From positions 1 through 26,831 of IMG/VR virus record IMGVR_UViG_3300031857_001146: 26,831 nucleotides of DNA; one strand, written 5' to 3'. Position numbers and translations under genes: made by a program. This DNA comes from a virus. Below, piece by piece: positions 5,371 to 10,661 of this stretch; position 1 is the first letter of the stretch, and every line of letters starts with the position of its first letter. Below the pieces are notes generated by a model. It did not search any database. It worked only from the letters and a program-made list of their open reading frames with translations, and had not been told where the DNA came from.

Positions 5371-5525
5371 GACGGTTCCTTTTTATAGTCAAATTCGCCC
5401 CACATTTTAGATAAATGATCCGCTAAAGTCTTTCTGTAAGACTTACACGGTTCTGTAAGTATGAATCTATCCCTACAAATCTTACACTTAAAATCGAAAA
5501 CATGACCTTTGTGTTCGCAGTCTAT
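5307..5525 (-). CDS. Cys-rich reading frame with no standard start codon
   Basis: The gap between the genes at 5522-5794 and 5131-5370 contains an open frame whose translation looks coding: CEHKGHVFDFKCKICRDR, a later Cys, and SCGCLRKC, eight Cys in all. The frame is closed upstream by TAA and has no ATG, GTG or TTG before the first Cys. The only codon after that stop with good spacing to a Shine-Dalgarno (GGGAGAG) is ATA at 5525, which overlaps the preceding TAG. Either ATA is used, the start has been lost, or this is a relic. The last 60 or so bases overlap the next gene. It would be a small zinc-ribbon protein of 72 residues. Confidence 0.4.
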   Translation of the reverse strand: MDCEHKGHVFDFKCKICRDRFILTEPCKSYRKTLADHLSKMWGEFDYKKEPSCGCLRKCKRIATKNMYSKQK

Positions 5526-5794
5526 TTATTCTCTCCCAAACGATCTATCAAAGCTAAATAACCAATAGCGTCTACTATGTTGTCTTGTTTTGCACTGTTC
5601 ATCTGCCTGGCCATCTTTAAAAGGTTCATCATCCAGCAAACGTCTTCCGCGTTGACGATAACATTACTTCCGTACTTTTGATGCAAGTAAATAGTCCAGA
5701 GTTGAGATATTGCAACTAGGTTCTTACTTGGATGTCCGTAAGTTTCCTCCCTGTCTCCGTAGATAATATCTTTGGCTAAGTCTATTGCGTTCAT
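5522..5794 (-). CDS. DUF6378-like conserved phage protein
   Basis: 90 residues. GDREETYGHPSKNLVAISQLW (residues 13-33), then EDVCWMMNLLKMAR (50-63) and DNIVDAIGYLALI (71-83) match a small phage family that I recall as DUF6378. The all-helical pattern with conserved Glu/Asp in the last two helices resembles MazG-like nucleotide pyrophosphohydrolases, but the function has not been shown to my knowledge. It overlaps the zinc-ribbon gene upstream by 4 bases. Its TAG stop overlaps the possible ATA start of the next Cys-rich frame. Likely soluble and early. Confidence 0.75.
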   Translation of the reverse strand: MNAIDLAKDIIYGDREETYGHPSKNLVAISQLWTIYLHQKYGSNVIVNAEDVCWMMNLLKMARQMNSAKQDNIVDAIGYLALIDRLGENK

Positions 5795-5967
5795 TTTTTA
5801 CCCATACAGTTTGCACATTTCCAGCGTCTTGATCGGTTCGCAGTAACGACCCAACCGCCATTGTCTAACCTTTGATACGACCTACAATGAGAGCAGAATT
5901 TAGTTCCTGTCGATTTATTAACAGCTTCTGTTATTCTTTTTTTCTCATCGTTGTGTTTCTGACCCAT
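5791..5967 (-). CDS. Zinc-ribbon microprotein (two CxxC pairs)
   Basis: 58 residues, starting inside the 3' end of the previous gene (22-base overlap) and ending in ATGA with the next. Two knuckles, C25-S-H-C28 and C51-A-N-C54, are separated by a basic/aromatic strand segment, a classic four-Cys zinc ribbon. The N-terminus is Lys/Glu-rich and helical. The role is unknown; its place between a replication-type gene and the DUF6378-like gene suggests nucleic-acid binding. Confidence 0.65.
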   Translation of the reverse strand: MGQKHNDEKKRITEAVNKSTGTKFCSHCRSYQRLDNGGWVVTANRSRRWKCANCMGKK

Positions 5968-6316
5968 CCACGTTCCTTCGCATTTTGTTTAATAGTTCAT
6001 TAACCATCTTTTTAGTCTCTGGACTGTAAGATTTATTGGTATTGTCTGGAAGCATCAAAGCCTGTTTCCTAGCAGGTAAAACTCGAAAGAAATCACTAGG
6101 TGAAGGCCAAGAATCACACACAGCACAGAGTTCAGTAAAGCCTTTTTTTATTCTCTGAGAGTCTAATTCCTGATCCCATGCAATAGGTCTTGAACTAAAT
6201 ACGTCATGCCAAACAACAGCGGTCGCTTTTAACGTATCACTAGGTGGCGTATTTCTGAGTCTTAAAGCCATCAGTTTTTGGATACCTTCTACGATCTCAG
6301 CTTGTAGCCAGTTCAT
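5945..6316 (-). CDS. Replication-associated hypothetical protein (WPSPSDF type)
   Basis: 123 residues from ATG 6316, chosen because it overlaps the upstream TGA by 4 bases; the frame's earlier start at 6328 lies inside the previous gene without benefit. The centre CAVCDSWPSPSDFFRVLPARK (residues 84-104) is a pattern I associate with phage proteins encoded next to replication initiators or helicase loaders. The rest is helical. It is the second gene of the operon after a helicase-loader-like protein, which supports a replication role. I cannot name a biochemical activity. Confidence 0.65.
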   Translation of the reverse strand: MNWLQAEIVEGIQKLMALRLRNTPPSDTLKATAVVWHDVFSSRPIAWDQELDSQRIKKGFTELCAVCDSWPSPSDFFRVLPARKQALMLPDNTNKSYSPETKKMVNELLNKMRRNVDGSETQR

Positions 6317-6609
6317 GATCGTTTCCACTGTTCAAGAGCAACAATAGCACCCATCGTTTTACTTAGTGCTTTGGGTGCATCAATCTTTACTTCATCATCC
6401 CATCGCTCTTGTCGCAACCAAGTAGCAGGGTAAGGAATGTAAATTCCGTCATTCTCGATCCACTGTTGAGTATTTTTCTGGTTCTCAATCGCTTCCAGGA
6501 TTAAATCAAGTGACGGTCTGATTTTCTCTGTCTGTGTCCACGCTTTTCTTGCATCACCCTTTGCGACCTTACGAGGATAAGATTTCCAGAACGTATCGAA
6601 GTCTTCCAT
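6313..6609 (-). CDS. Helicase-loader/replication-protein C-terminal-type domain
   Basis: 98 residues. The sequence FWKSYPRKVAKGDARKAW (residues 7-24), then ILEAIENQKNTQQW and IYIPYPATWLRQERWDDE (56-73) is the domain usually seen at the C-terminus of phage replication proteins that recruit or load the host helicase. Here it stands alone without an origin-binding N-terminal domain, so it may be a minimal loader or may act with the coupled gene at 5945-6316. GGAGA precedes its ATG, and a good promoter candidate lies at 6635-6664. It is the first protein of the early leftward operon. With no polymerase or helicase seen, replication probably relies on host enzymes. Confidence 0.75.
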   Translation of the reverse strand: MEDFDTFWKSYPRKVAKGDARKAWTQTEKIRPSLDLILEAIENQKNTQQWIENDGIYIPYPATWLRQERWDDEVKIDAPKALSKTMGAIVALEQWKRS

Positions 6610-6634
6610 GTTGTCTCCGTTTTTAAGAGTCTTC

Positions 6635-6664
6635 AGGATAATCGTTCTTTTTTAACAATGTCAA
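6635..6664 (-). promoter_or_regulatory. Sigma70-like promoter for leftward early operon
   Basis: TTGACA (6664-6659), 18-base spacer, TATCCT (6640-6635), with the expected start about 20 bases before the ATG at 6609. The TTGACAT, TGTTAAA and ACGAT words are shared with the rightward promoter at 7112-7140. The position lets the operon start after the structured block at 6689-7045. Confidence 0.6.
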
Positions 6665-6688
6665 TCTTTTTTTTGAATAGACCAACCA

Positions 6689-7045
6689 CGAAACTTGCGT
6701 TTCGGTAACTCATCCATACTTCGGATATGCAAGGTGTCGTATCAAGTAACCACTCTCTGAACGCTGGCCTTGACCAGTTGGTTCGGGTATGGCAGGTGTC
6801 TTCCCTGGCTCCGCAGCTACTTATCCTGCGGCCTCTACCCCGACTGTTGCCTTCTTGCTTACGCACTGGCTTTTCGTGCGGCCAATGAAAAACCCTTTAC
6901 GGCGGGGTTCAGGTCGTGGCTAGGAGAAGCGCAAATCAAAGAAAGTCGCTTTCCTGACCAAAACCCCTGCGTAAAGGGTCATTCTTTGATTCACGCTCCG
7001 CCACAGAGCGACCTGTATTCACAGGCAAAACGATTCTCTACGTTT
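6689..7045 (-). ncRNA. Candidate structured RNA with H-type pseudoknot
   Basis: A protein-free block made almost wholly of perfect stem-loops. Arms: 6689-6694/6699-6704, 6811-6816/6826-6831, 6862-6866/6876-6880, 6994-6998/7006-7010, 7012-7016/7021-7025 and 7028-7032/7041-7045. The core is a long stem: 6892-6901 with 6970-6979 (10 bp), then GGGGTT/AACCCC, CAGG/CCTG and AAGCG/CGCTT. Ten bases of its apical loop (6934-6943) pair perfectly with 6982-6991 outside the stem, which is a pseudoknot. Read from the minus strand the loops are purine-rich and the 6689 hairpin has a GNRA loop (GCAA), so I assign minus. The ends are approximate. I do not match it to a known class; an origin of replication is the main alternative. 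Confidence 0.6.
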
Positions 7046-7111
7046 CAGTAATTATTTGCAAGTATTTTTCTACTTTTTTATAGTTCGTTGATTATTAAGC
7101 GAAAATAGTTG

Positions 7112-7140
7112 TTGACATACTGTTAAACTACGATCAGAAT
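7112..7140 (+). promoter_or_regulatory. Sigma70-like promoter for rightward early operon
   Basis: Consensus TTGACA at 7112-7117, 17-base spacer, then CAGAAT (4 of 6 to the -10 consensus) at 7135-7140. The first gene starts 48 bases later with AGGAGA. It lies in the gap between the structured RNA block and the rightward operon. Confidence 0.6.
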
Positions 7141-7185
7141 GTCTCCACGGTCGAAACCTGAAGACCGGATGAAAAACAGGAGACA
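7140..7185 (+). promoter_or_regulatory. Inverted repeat enclosing the first ribosome site of the rightward operon
   Basis: TGTCTCC (7140-7146) is the perfect inverse of GGAGACA (7179-7185), which contains the Shine-Dalgarno for the gene at 7188. An inner stem CGGTC/GACCG (7148-7152/7163-7167) stacks inside. In a transcript starting upstream this would hide the ribosome site. If transcription starts near 7147 the outer arm is lost and the repeat may instead be a DNA operator. Confidence 0.4.
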
Positions 7186-7187
7186 GA

Positions 7188-7367
7188 ATGAATTGCAAAT
7201 GCAATGTTTACAAGTTCCCGCACCGTCCTGGTAGCGGAGGCTGCAAGATTCCGAAATGTTCAGAGTGCGAATACGGGCGTGTAGAAAAAGACCCGTTCGG
7301 AACTGGCGATAAACGATACACTGAAATCCACTGTTTAGCTCTTAAATGTCCGTGGGGGAAGCAATGA
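7188..7367 (+). CDS. Cys-rich small protein, first of rightward operon
   Basis: 59 residues with seven Cys (C3, C5, C19, C24, C27, C49, C54) and two His, a density that indicates metal binding, probably zinc. GGCKIPKCSECEYG (residues 17-30) is the most knuckle-like part. AGGAGA lies just before the ATG. Its stop overlaps the next start (ATGA). I do not recognise the family. As the first gene behind the early promoter and under a possible RNA switch, it may be regulatory, which is inference. Confidence 0.65.
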   Translation: MNCKCNVYKFPHRPGSGGCKIPKCSECEYGRVEKDPFGTGDKRYTEIHCLALKCPWGKQ

Positions 7368-7534
7368 CTGACAAACAAGCGACAGCTCTAGGTAGCTTTT
7401 GCGGGTTGGCTCAATACATTAAAGACAACCCAAACGCAATCTACTGGACTAGCAATTTCATTCAAGAACGAATGATTCAAATCTTAAACGACTACAAGGA
7501 AACGTCATGCAAGCAATCGCCGCAGCACTCGTAA
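7364..7534 (+). CDS. Small hypothetical protein upstream of recombinase
   Basis: 56 residues from ATG 7364, which overlaps the preceding TGA; the frame's earlier start at 7346 lies inside the upstream gene. The sequence is helical (TALGSFCGLAQYIKDNP, WTSNFIQERMIQILNDY) with no recognised motif. Its last 28 bases overlap the start of the ERF gene, whose Shine-Dalgarno (AAGGA) lies within this frame, so it may serve translational coupling to recombinase production. Confidence 0.6.
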   Translation: MTDKQATALGSFCGLAQYIKDNPNAIYWTSNFIQERMIQILNDYKETSCKQSPQHS

Positions 7535-8055
7535 AAGCTCAAAAAGAGTTCGGGCCAGCTCTTAAGACCGCTACCAATCCGCACTTCCGGTCAAAGTATG
7601 CCTCTCTTGATGCCTGTGTCGAAGCAGTAATTGACGCTCTTAATAACAACGGTATCTTCCTGATGCAATACACCCATCCTTGTGAAGACGGAGTTATCGT
7701 AGAGACAATGTTTATACATGAGTCGGGAGAGCATATGTCCGGTGGGAGACTTCACGTTCCAGCTTCCAAACAAGACCCGCAGGGATACGGTAGTGCTCTG
7801 ACGTATGCTCGTCGTTACTCACTTCAAGCTGCCTGTGGTATCGCTCCAGAGGACGATGATGGTAACGCAGCTTCTAAGTCAAAACCGGAACCAAAGAAAC
7901 TTGCTGCCGGTACGCGAGACAAAGAGACTTTGACGTTCATCCTGGAGGCTTGCGAAGACCTGAGTTCAATGCAAGCAGAGTGGACAAAAATGACCCCCGA
8001 TGAACGTCTTTTGGTGAATGACGTTAAAGACAAACTCAAAGGTACTTTGAAATGA
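7507..8055 (+). CDS. erf: ERF-family single-strand annealing recombinase
   Basis: 182 residues. NPHFRSKYASLD (residues 24-35) and the later QGYGSALTYARRYSLQAACGI followed by DDDGN (about 92-118) are the hallmarks of the ERF family (P22 Erf), which anneals complementary single strands during phage recombination and genome circularisation. The C-terminal third is Lys/Glu-rich and variable, as usual. The next gene, overlapping by 4 bases, is a YqaJ nuclease; a 5'-3' exonuclease beside an annealing protein is the standard two-part phage recombination module. AAGGA precedes the start. Cytoplasmic, early. Confidence 0.92.
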   Translation: MQAIAAALVKAQKEFGPALKTATNPHFRSKYASLDACVEAVIDALNNNGIFLMQYTHPCEDGVIVETMFIHESGEHMSGGRLHVPASKQDPQGYGSALTYARRYSLQAACGIAPEDDDGNAASKSKPEPKKLAAGTRDKETLTFILEACEDLSSMQAEWTKMTPDERLLVNDVKDKLKGTLK

Positions 8056-8690
8056 GAGAAAGAAACGAGTTCCAGGGAACTGGACAATGGCATTCAGAAC
8101 GCACAGGAAAGCTCACAGCGTCACGGATGAACGATGCCATGTCATTCCTTAAGGGAAAAGCAGGTAAGGCTCCAGAGGAGTCTTCTAAGCGGTATGAACT
8201 CAAGAAAGAAATCCTCTTAGAAAGGCTTACAAATAACATCGTTTCAAAGTATGTAAATGATGCGATGCAACATGGAATTGAGACAGAACCGTTAGCGAAG
8301 GAGACATTTGAACAAAAGACGGGTATTCTTATTGAAGATATAGGCTTTGTGAATCACCAGACGATTGATAACTTTGGTTGTTCACCAGATGGTTTTACGT
8401 CAGACGGTGGGTTGATTGAAGTTAAATGCCCTACTGAAAAAACGATGCTGGAATATATTTTAAAAGATGAGATTCCAGAGAATCACAAGAAACAAATGTG
8501 CGTACAGGCTATTTGTACCAAACGAGACTTTATTCACTTTGTTGCGTTTGACAACAGACTACCTGAAGACATGCAGTTGTTTCACAAGATCTACACTCCG
8601 ACAAAGGAGGAATTGAAAGAAGTAGAGTTAGCTGCGATCCAGTTCTTAGACGAAGTAGACGAGATGTTTTTCAAATTAACTCATAAATAG
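8052..8690 (+). CDS. YqaJ-type viral exonuclease (PD-D/ExK)
   Basis: 212 residues. The N-terminus GTGQWHSERTGKLTASR and AMQHGIETEPLA (residues 71-82, E77) lead to the nuclease core NFGCSPDGF (D113) and IEVKCP (E123, K125), then a Gln-containing helix QMCVQAICT. These match the YqaJ/lambda-exonuclease family, which resects double-stranded ends to give 3' single strands. Its partner is the ERF annealing protein directly upstream (ATGA overlap). Metal-dependent, cytoplasmic. The next gene encodes a protein with an SSB-like tail. All expected catalytic residues are present. Confidence 0.92.
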   Translation: MRERNEFQGTGQWHSERTGKLTASRMNDAMSFLKGKAGKAPEESSKRYELKKEILLERLTNNIVSKYVNDAMQHGIETEPLAKETFEQKTGILIEDIGFVNHQTIDNFGCSPDGFTSDGGLIEVKCPTEKTMLEYILKDEIPENHKKQMCVQAICTKRDFIHFVAFDNRLPEDMQLFHKIYTPTKEELKEVELAAIQFLDEVDEMFFKLTHK

Positions 8691-8701
8691 GAGTTTTTCA
8701 C

Positions 8702-8953
8702 ATGGCATATGAAATGAAACCAGGCGAAGGATCTGCCTTTATCAACGAGAAAAAAGAAGACTGGCACGCAGACTTCCGAGGAAAGGTAGTTCTTCCAGAC
8801 GGAAAGGTTTGTTACCTAGATGTTTATAAAAAGACAGATAGGAACGGAAACCCGTTCGTGCGTATGAAGATCGGGAAAGAGATTCAAGGCCGTGGTGAAG
8901 CTCCAGTCCAGAAAACAACCGTAAATACTATGAAGGATGACATCCCGTGGTAA
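8702..8953 (+). CDS. Putative ssDNA-binding-like protein with SSB-type acidic tail
   Basis: 83 residues. The C-terminus DDIPW resembles the DDDIPF tip of bacterial SSB, which docks host repair and replication proteins. The body is beta-rich (FRGKVVLPDGKVCYLDVYKKT, NPFVRMKIGKEI), compatible with a small OB-like fold, then a flexible linker. It follows the ERF and YqaJ genes with an 11-base gap and GGAG upstream. I infer that it coats single strands or recruits host SSB partners during recombination; no family name is certain. The protein is about half the length of bacterial SSB. Confidence 0.65.
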   Translation: MAYEMKPGEGSAFINEKKEDWHADFRGKVVLPDGKVCYLDVYKKTDRNGNPFVRMKIGKEIQGRGEAPVQKTTVNTMKDDIPW

Positions 8954-9102
8954 AACCTGAAATGAGAACCGACAGGCTGAGAGACTATCTCAAACTTCTC
9001 TGCGAAGAACTAGATACCGCAGCGTCTATGATCCATGACAAAACGGTTTCTGATTATCTTAAAAAACTTTCCGAAACTTATAAGGGAAAACTTTATGAAT
9101 GA
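8947..9102 (+). CDS. Small helical hypothetical protein
   Basis: 51 residues if started at GTG 8947, which has AAGGA eight bases upstream and overlaps the previous stop; ATG 8962 is an alternative giving 46 residues with a poor ribosome site. The product is helical and charged (DYLKLLCEELDTAASMIHD, DYLKKLSETYKGKLYE). No family recognised. Its last eight bases overlap the next gene. Confidence 0.5.
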   Translation: MVKPEMRTDRLRDYLKLLCEELDTAASMIHDKTVSDYLKKLSETYKGKLYE

Positions 9103-9271
9103 GAAACTTCAAAAGTCTATGTCTTATCTAAAGGAAAGGAATCTCTACATTTTAGATAATTCATTTAAACCGACAAACTCATCTTGTACGGATGTTTCTA
9201 TTACATTTGCAAGGTATCGTAGAGAAGTCCTTGATCAACCGTTTCCCTCGGTAATCAGGAAGCGTAAATAA
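9095..9271 (+). CDS. Small basic hypothetical protein upstream of tRNA
   Basis: 58 residues from ATG 9095, supported by AAGGG upstream and overlap with the previous gene; a longer frame from 9035 lies inside that gene. The sequence is basic with an N-terminal helix (MNEKLQKSMSYLKERN) and a C-terminal PSVIRKRK. Nothing recognised. It ends 20 bases before the tRNA gene and is probably on the same transcript. Confidence 0.5.
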   Translation: MNEKLQKSMSYLKERNLYILDNSFKPTNSSCTDVSITFARYRREVLDQPFPSVIRKRK

Positions 9272-9291
9272 AGATTGGGCGATATGATTAA

Positions 9292-9368
9292 ACGGGCGTA
9301 TTCCAATCGGCAGAGAAAGAGAACTTAAAATTCTCAAAGTGTGAGTTCGAATCTCACCGCCCGTACCA
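9292..9368 (+). tRNA. tRNA-Leu (anticodon TAA) with five-base variable loop
   Basis: The acceptor arm ACGGGCG pairs with CGCCCGT (9358-9364), followed by A73 and an encoded CCA. D-loop AATCGGCAGA is nearly identical to bacterial tRNA-Leu(UAA). Anticodon stem GAGAA/TTCTC (9319-9323/9331-9335) encloses CTTAAAA, with anticodon TAA at 9326-9328. The T arm is GTGAG-TTCGAAT-CTCAC. Between anticodon and T stems are only five bases (9336-9340, AAAGT), whereas bacterial tRNA-Leu has a long variable arm. It would read UUA/UUG. The D stem has only three good pairs. It lies inside the rightward early operon. Confidence 0.9.
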
Positions 9369-9385
9369 ATTATATAGGTGAAAAA

Positions 9386-9436
9386 ATGATTACAGACACC
9401 GCGCTGGCGCTGCTGGCGAAGATAACAAGGAGGTAG
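9386..9436 (+). CDS. 16-residue leader peptide after tRNA
   Basis: ATG with AGGTG upstream, encoding an Ala/Leu-rich peptide whose last codons (AGG AGG) form the Shine-Dalgarno AAGGAGG of the next gene at 9441. Ribosomes finishing this ORF would sit on that site, so a translational-control role is plausible. It is too short to be sure. Confidence 0.35.
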   Translation: MITDTALALLAKITRR

Positions 9437-9440
9437 TGGA

Positions 9441-9596
9441 ATGAAAACGCAGCGATTTATAGGCGCTATTATGTTCATCGGCGGAACGGTGCCAATTACT
9501 TACGGGAACATTTGGGTTTTACCTTTTTGTGCTTGCGGGCTTTTGCTGTTCATTGAGGCCGTTGCAAGGATTGAAATTACTGAGGCCACCAAATGA
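9441..9596 (+). CDS. Small two-helix membrane protein
   Basis: 51 residues with a near-ideal Shine-Dalgarno (AAGGAGG). Two hydrophobic segments, FIGAIMFIGGTVPITYG (about 6-22) and IWVLPFCACGLLLFIEAVA (about 24-42), predict two transmembrane helices joined by a very short turn. A charged C-terminus follows. Function unknown; early membrane proteins of this kind often act in superinfection exclusion or lysis control. The stop overlaps the next start in an ATGA chain that runs to 10054. G/C-rich codons here differ from the flanking recombination genes. Confidence 0.6.
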   Translation: MKTQRFIGAIMFIGGTVPITYGNIWVLPFCACGLLLFIEAVARIEITEATK

Positions 9597-9625
9597 CCTT
9601 CCACGATAAGCTGAAAGTGGAATGA
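9593..9625 (+). CDS. 10-residue micro-ORF in ATGA chain
   Basis: Starts in the stop of the gene before and ends in the start of the next (ATGATG). At this length the product may be irrelevant; it may only carry ribosomes on to the next start. I report it because both ends are exact ATGA overlaps. Confidence 0.25.
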   Translation: MTFHDKLKVE

Positions 9626-9714
9626 TGAAAATAGTAATCAAACGATGGGCAGAAAAATTCAAATTTAATCGTAGGACATTGATCGAACGTTTATTGCGGA
9701 GAAAAACGCCATGA
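9622..9714 (+). CDS. 30-residue basic micro-ORF in ATGA chain
   Basis: A highly basic peptide (KRWAEKFKFNRRTLIERLLRRK) that could be an amphipathic helix or bind nucleic acid. It starts in the stop of the previous micro-ORF and its TGA overlaps the ATG at 9711. No family recognised. Confidence 0.4.
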   Translation: MMKIVIKRWAEKFKFNRRTLIERLLRRKTP

Positions 9715-9950
9715 CCCCTGACGAACTGTGGGAGAAGTATGCGAACGATGAGGCAAGCCGTGGCGGATTGGTTATGTGCATTGGCGACTTCCTCGCCGCC
9801 CTCGCAGAATACGGCGAGGCTGTCAGGGCAGAGGCGGTTAAGGTGTGTAAGGACAAGCGGCATCCAGACGACTTTACGCCAGAATCAGGGCAATGGTTTA
9901 TGGCGTGTGAGGACTGCGCCACCGCAATTGAGAAGATGAAACTACCATGA
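9711..9950 (+). CDS. Hypothetical protein, G/C-rich codon use
   Basis: 79 residues, start fixed by an ATGA overlap with the previous ORF. The N-terminus reads TPDELWEKYANDEASRGG, followed by a helix (IGDFLAALAEYGEAVRAEAVKVC) and a C-terminal part with CKDKRHPDDF and ACEDCATAI (a CxxC pair). Layouts like this are seen in small phage and prophage proteins of unknown role. Codon use is richer in G/C than the recombination genes, suggesting separate origin. The stop overlaps the next micro-gene. Confidence 0.65.
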   Translation: MTPDELWEKYANDEASRGGLVMCIGDFLAALAEYGEAVRAEAVKVCKDKRHPDDFTPESGQWFMACEDCATAIEKMKLP

Positions 9951-10054
9951 AAACATCAGAGATTATTGCTGTTTTTATATTAATGATCGCATGTCTTTTT
10001 ACTGGTTATCAGACTGGAAAACTAGAGTGCAAAAAGATTGAAATCATAAAATGA
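9947..10054 (+). CDS. 35-residue single-pass membrane or signal-anchor protein
   Basis: Starts in the previous stop (ATGA). After MKTSE comes one hydrophobic stretch (IIAVFILMIACLFTGY) and then a short basic tail with one Cys. The LMIAC sequence is a weak lipobox-like pattern, so a small lipoprotein is possible but unproved. It ends the ATGA chain, just before a minus-strand terminator. Confidence 0.5.
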   Translation: MKTSEIIAVFILMIACLFTGYQTGKLECKKIEIIK

Positions 10055-10069
10055 ATAACATTTGTGGAT

Positions 10070-10095
10070 AAAAAAAGCCCCTCACATAGAGGGGC
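10070..10095 (-). terminator. Intrinsic terminator for leftward transcription
   Basis: On the minus strand, GCCCCTC and GAGGGGC form a 7-bp stem with a 5-base loop followed by seven T. There is no T-run in the plus direction. It is the first clear terminator that the late leftward operon meets after its last gene ends at 10785, about 690 bases further on. Confidence 0.85.
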
Positions 10096-10117
10096 AAAAC
10101 GGGAGGGCAACGAAGCA

Positions 10118-10303
10118 ATGAAGACTGTACCAAAAAAAACGGTTCAAGACATCATAAAAGAACACTACACAAGGCAGGATCAACGAAACTATAAAGGTAA
10201 ACCATGCTTACTTATGGAAGTCTGGACTACTTATGAAGTGGGAACTGAGATACCTGGAGATGGCGAAGCTAGTATCGACTTGGAGCAAAGACCCATCAAC
10301 TAA
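10118..10303 (+). CDS. Small hypothetical protein overlapping dCMP deaminase
   Basis: 61 residues from ATG 10118 with GGGAGG upstream at long spacing. The N-terminal half (KTVPKKTVQDIIKEHYTRQDQ) is basic and helical; the C-terminal third overlaps the deaminase frame by 71 bases, where the reading may be imposed by the deaminase sequence. I do not recognise it. It could supply ribosomes to the deaminase start, whose own Shine-Dalgarno is weak. Confidence 0.45.
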   Translation: MKTVPKKTVQDIIKEHYTRQDQRNYKGKPCLLMEVWTTYEVGTEIPGDGEASIDLEQRPIN

Positions 10304-10661
10304 AGTAGGAGCTGTAATTGTTGATTCAGACAATACTGTTATATCAGTAGGTTTTAACGGTCTACCAAGACGAATACAGGATACAGATCAAAGGCTAAAC
10401 AACAGAGACATTAAGTTAAAGATGATCATACACGCGGAGATTAACGCAATAATCACCGCGAAAAGACCGTTAAATGGAACAACGATTTATACCTATCCGT
10501 TTATGTCTTGCTCTCAGTGTACGGGAATGATTATTCAATCCGGTATTTGTAGGCATATTTCCTACAAAACAAACAATGAGAGATGGAAGGATTCTTTTGA
10601 TCTAGCTTTGGAGATGTTTGACGAGGCGAGAGTGATAGTTAATCTATTGGAGGAACAATGA
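10233..10661 (+). CDS. dCMP deaminase (CDA-fold zinc enzyme)
   Basis: 142 residues. The N-terminus MAKLVSTWSKDPSTKVGAVI (residues 10-29) is typical of dCMP deaminases; the zinc site is H67-A-E69, with E69 as proton shuttle, plus C93 and C96 in FMSCSQCTGMIIQSGI. The usual Pro before the first Cys is Ser. The enzyme converts dCMP to dUMP, feeding thymidylate synthesis for phage DNA. The ATG at 10233 puts the conserved N-terminus at normal length. It overlaps the small gene upstream, and its stop overlaps the next start by 4 bases. It lies in the zone predicted to be transcribed antisense from the late operon. Confidence 0.9.
   Translation: MKWELRYLEMAKLVSTWSKDPSTKVGAVIVDSDNTVISVGFNGLPRRIQDTDQRLNNRDIKLKMIIHAEINAIITAKRPLNGTTIYTYPFMSCSQCTGMIIQSGICRHISYKTNNERWKDSFDLALEMFDEARVIVNLLEEQ

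Noticed and set aside
6633-7051. Open frames on both strands across the hairpin-rich block (minus 6633-6866, plus 6770-7051)
   Set aside because: No Shine-Dalgarno, odd composition (Cys/Arg/Trp-rich low-complexity translation), and every segment is part of perfect stem-loops; RNA or origin structure explains the sequence better.
7147-7180. Hammerhead-like ribozyme (CTGAAGA and GAAA words)
   Set aside because: The words occur but there is no hairpin for stem II between them, so the core cannot form.
9277-9368. Longer tRNA beginning at GGGCG (9277)
   Set aside because: Would need a non-standard long insertion before the D arm; ACGGGCG at 9292 pairs fully with the 3' acceptor arm.
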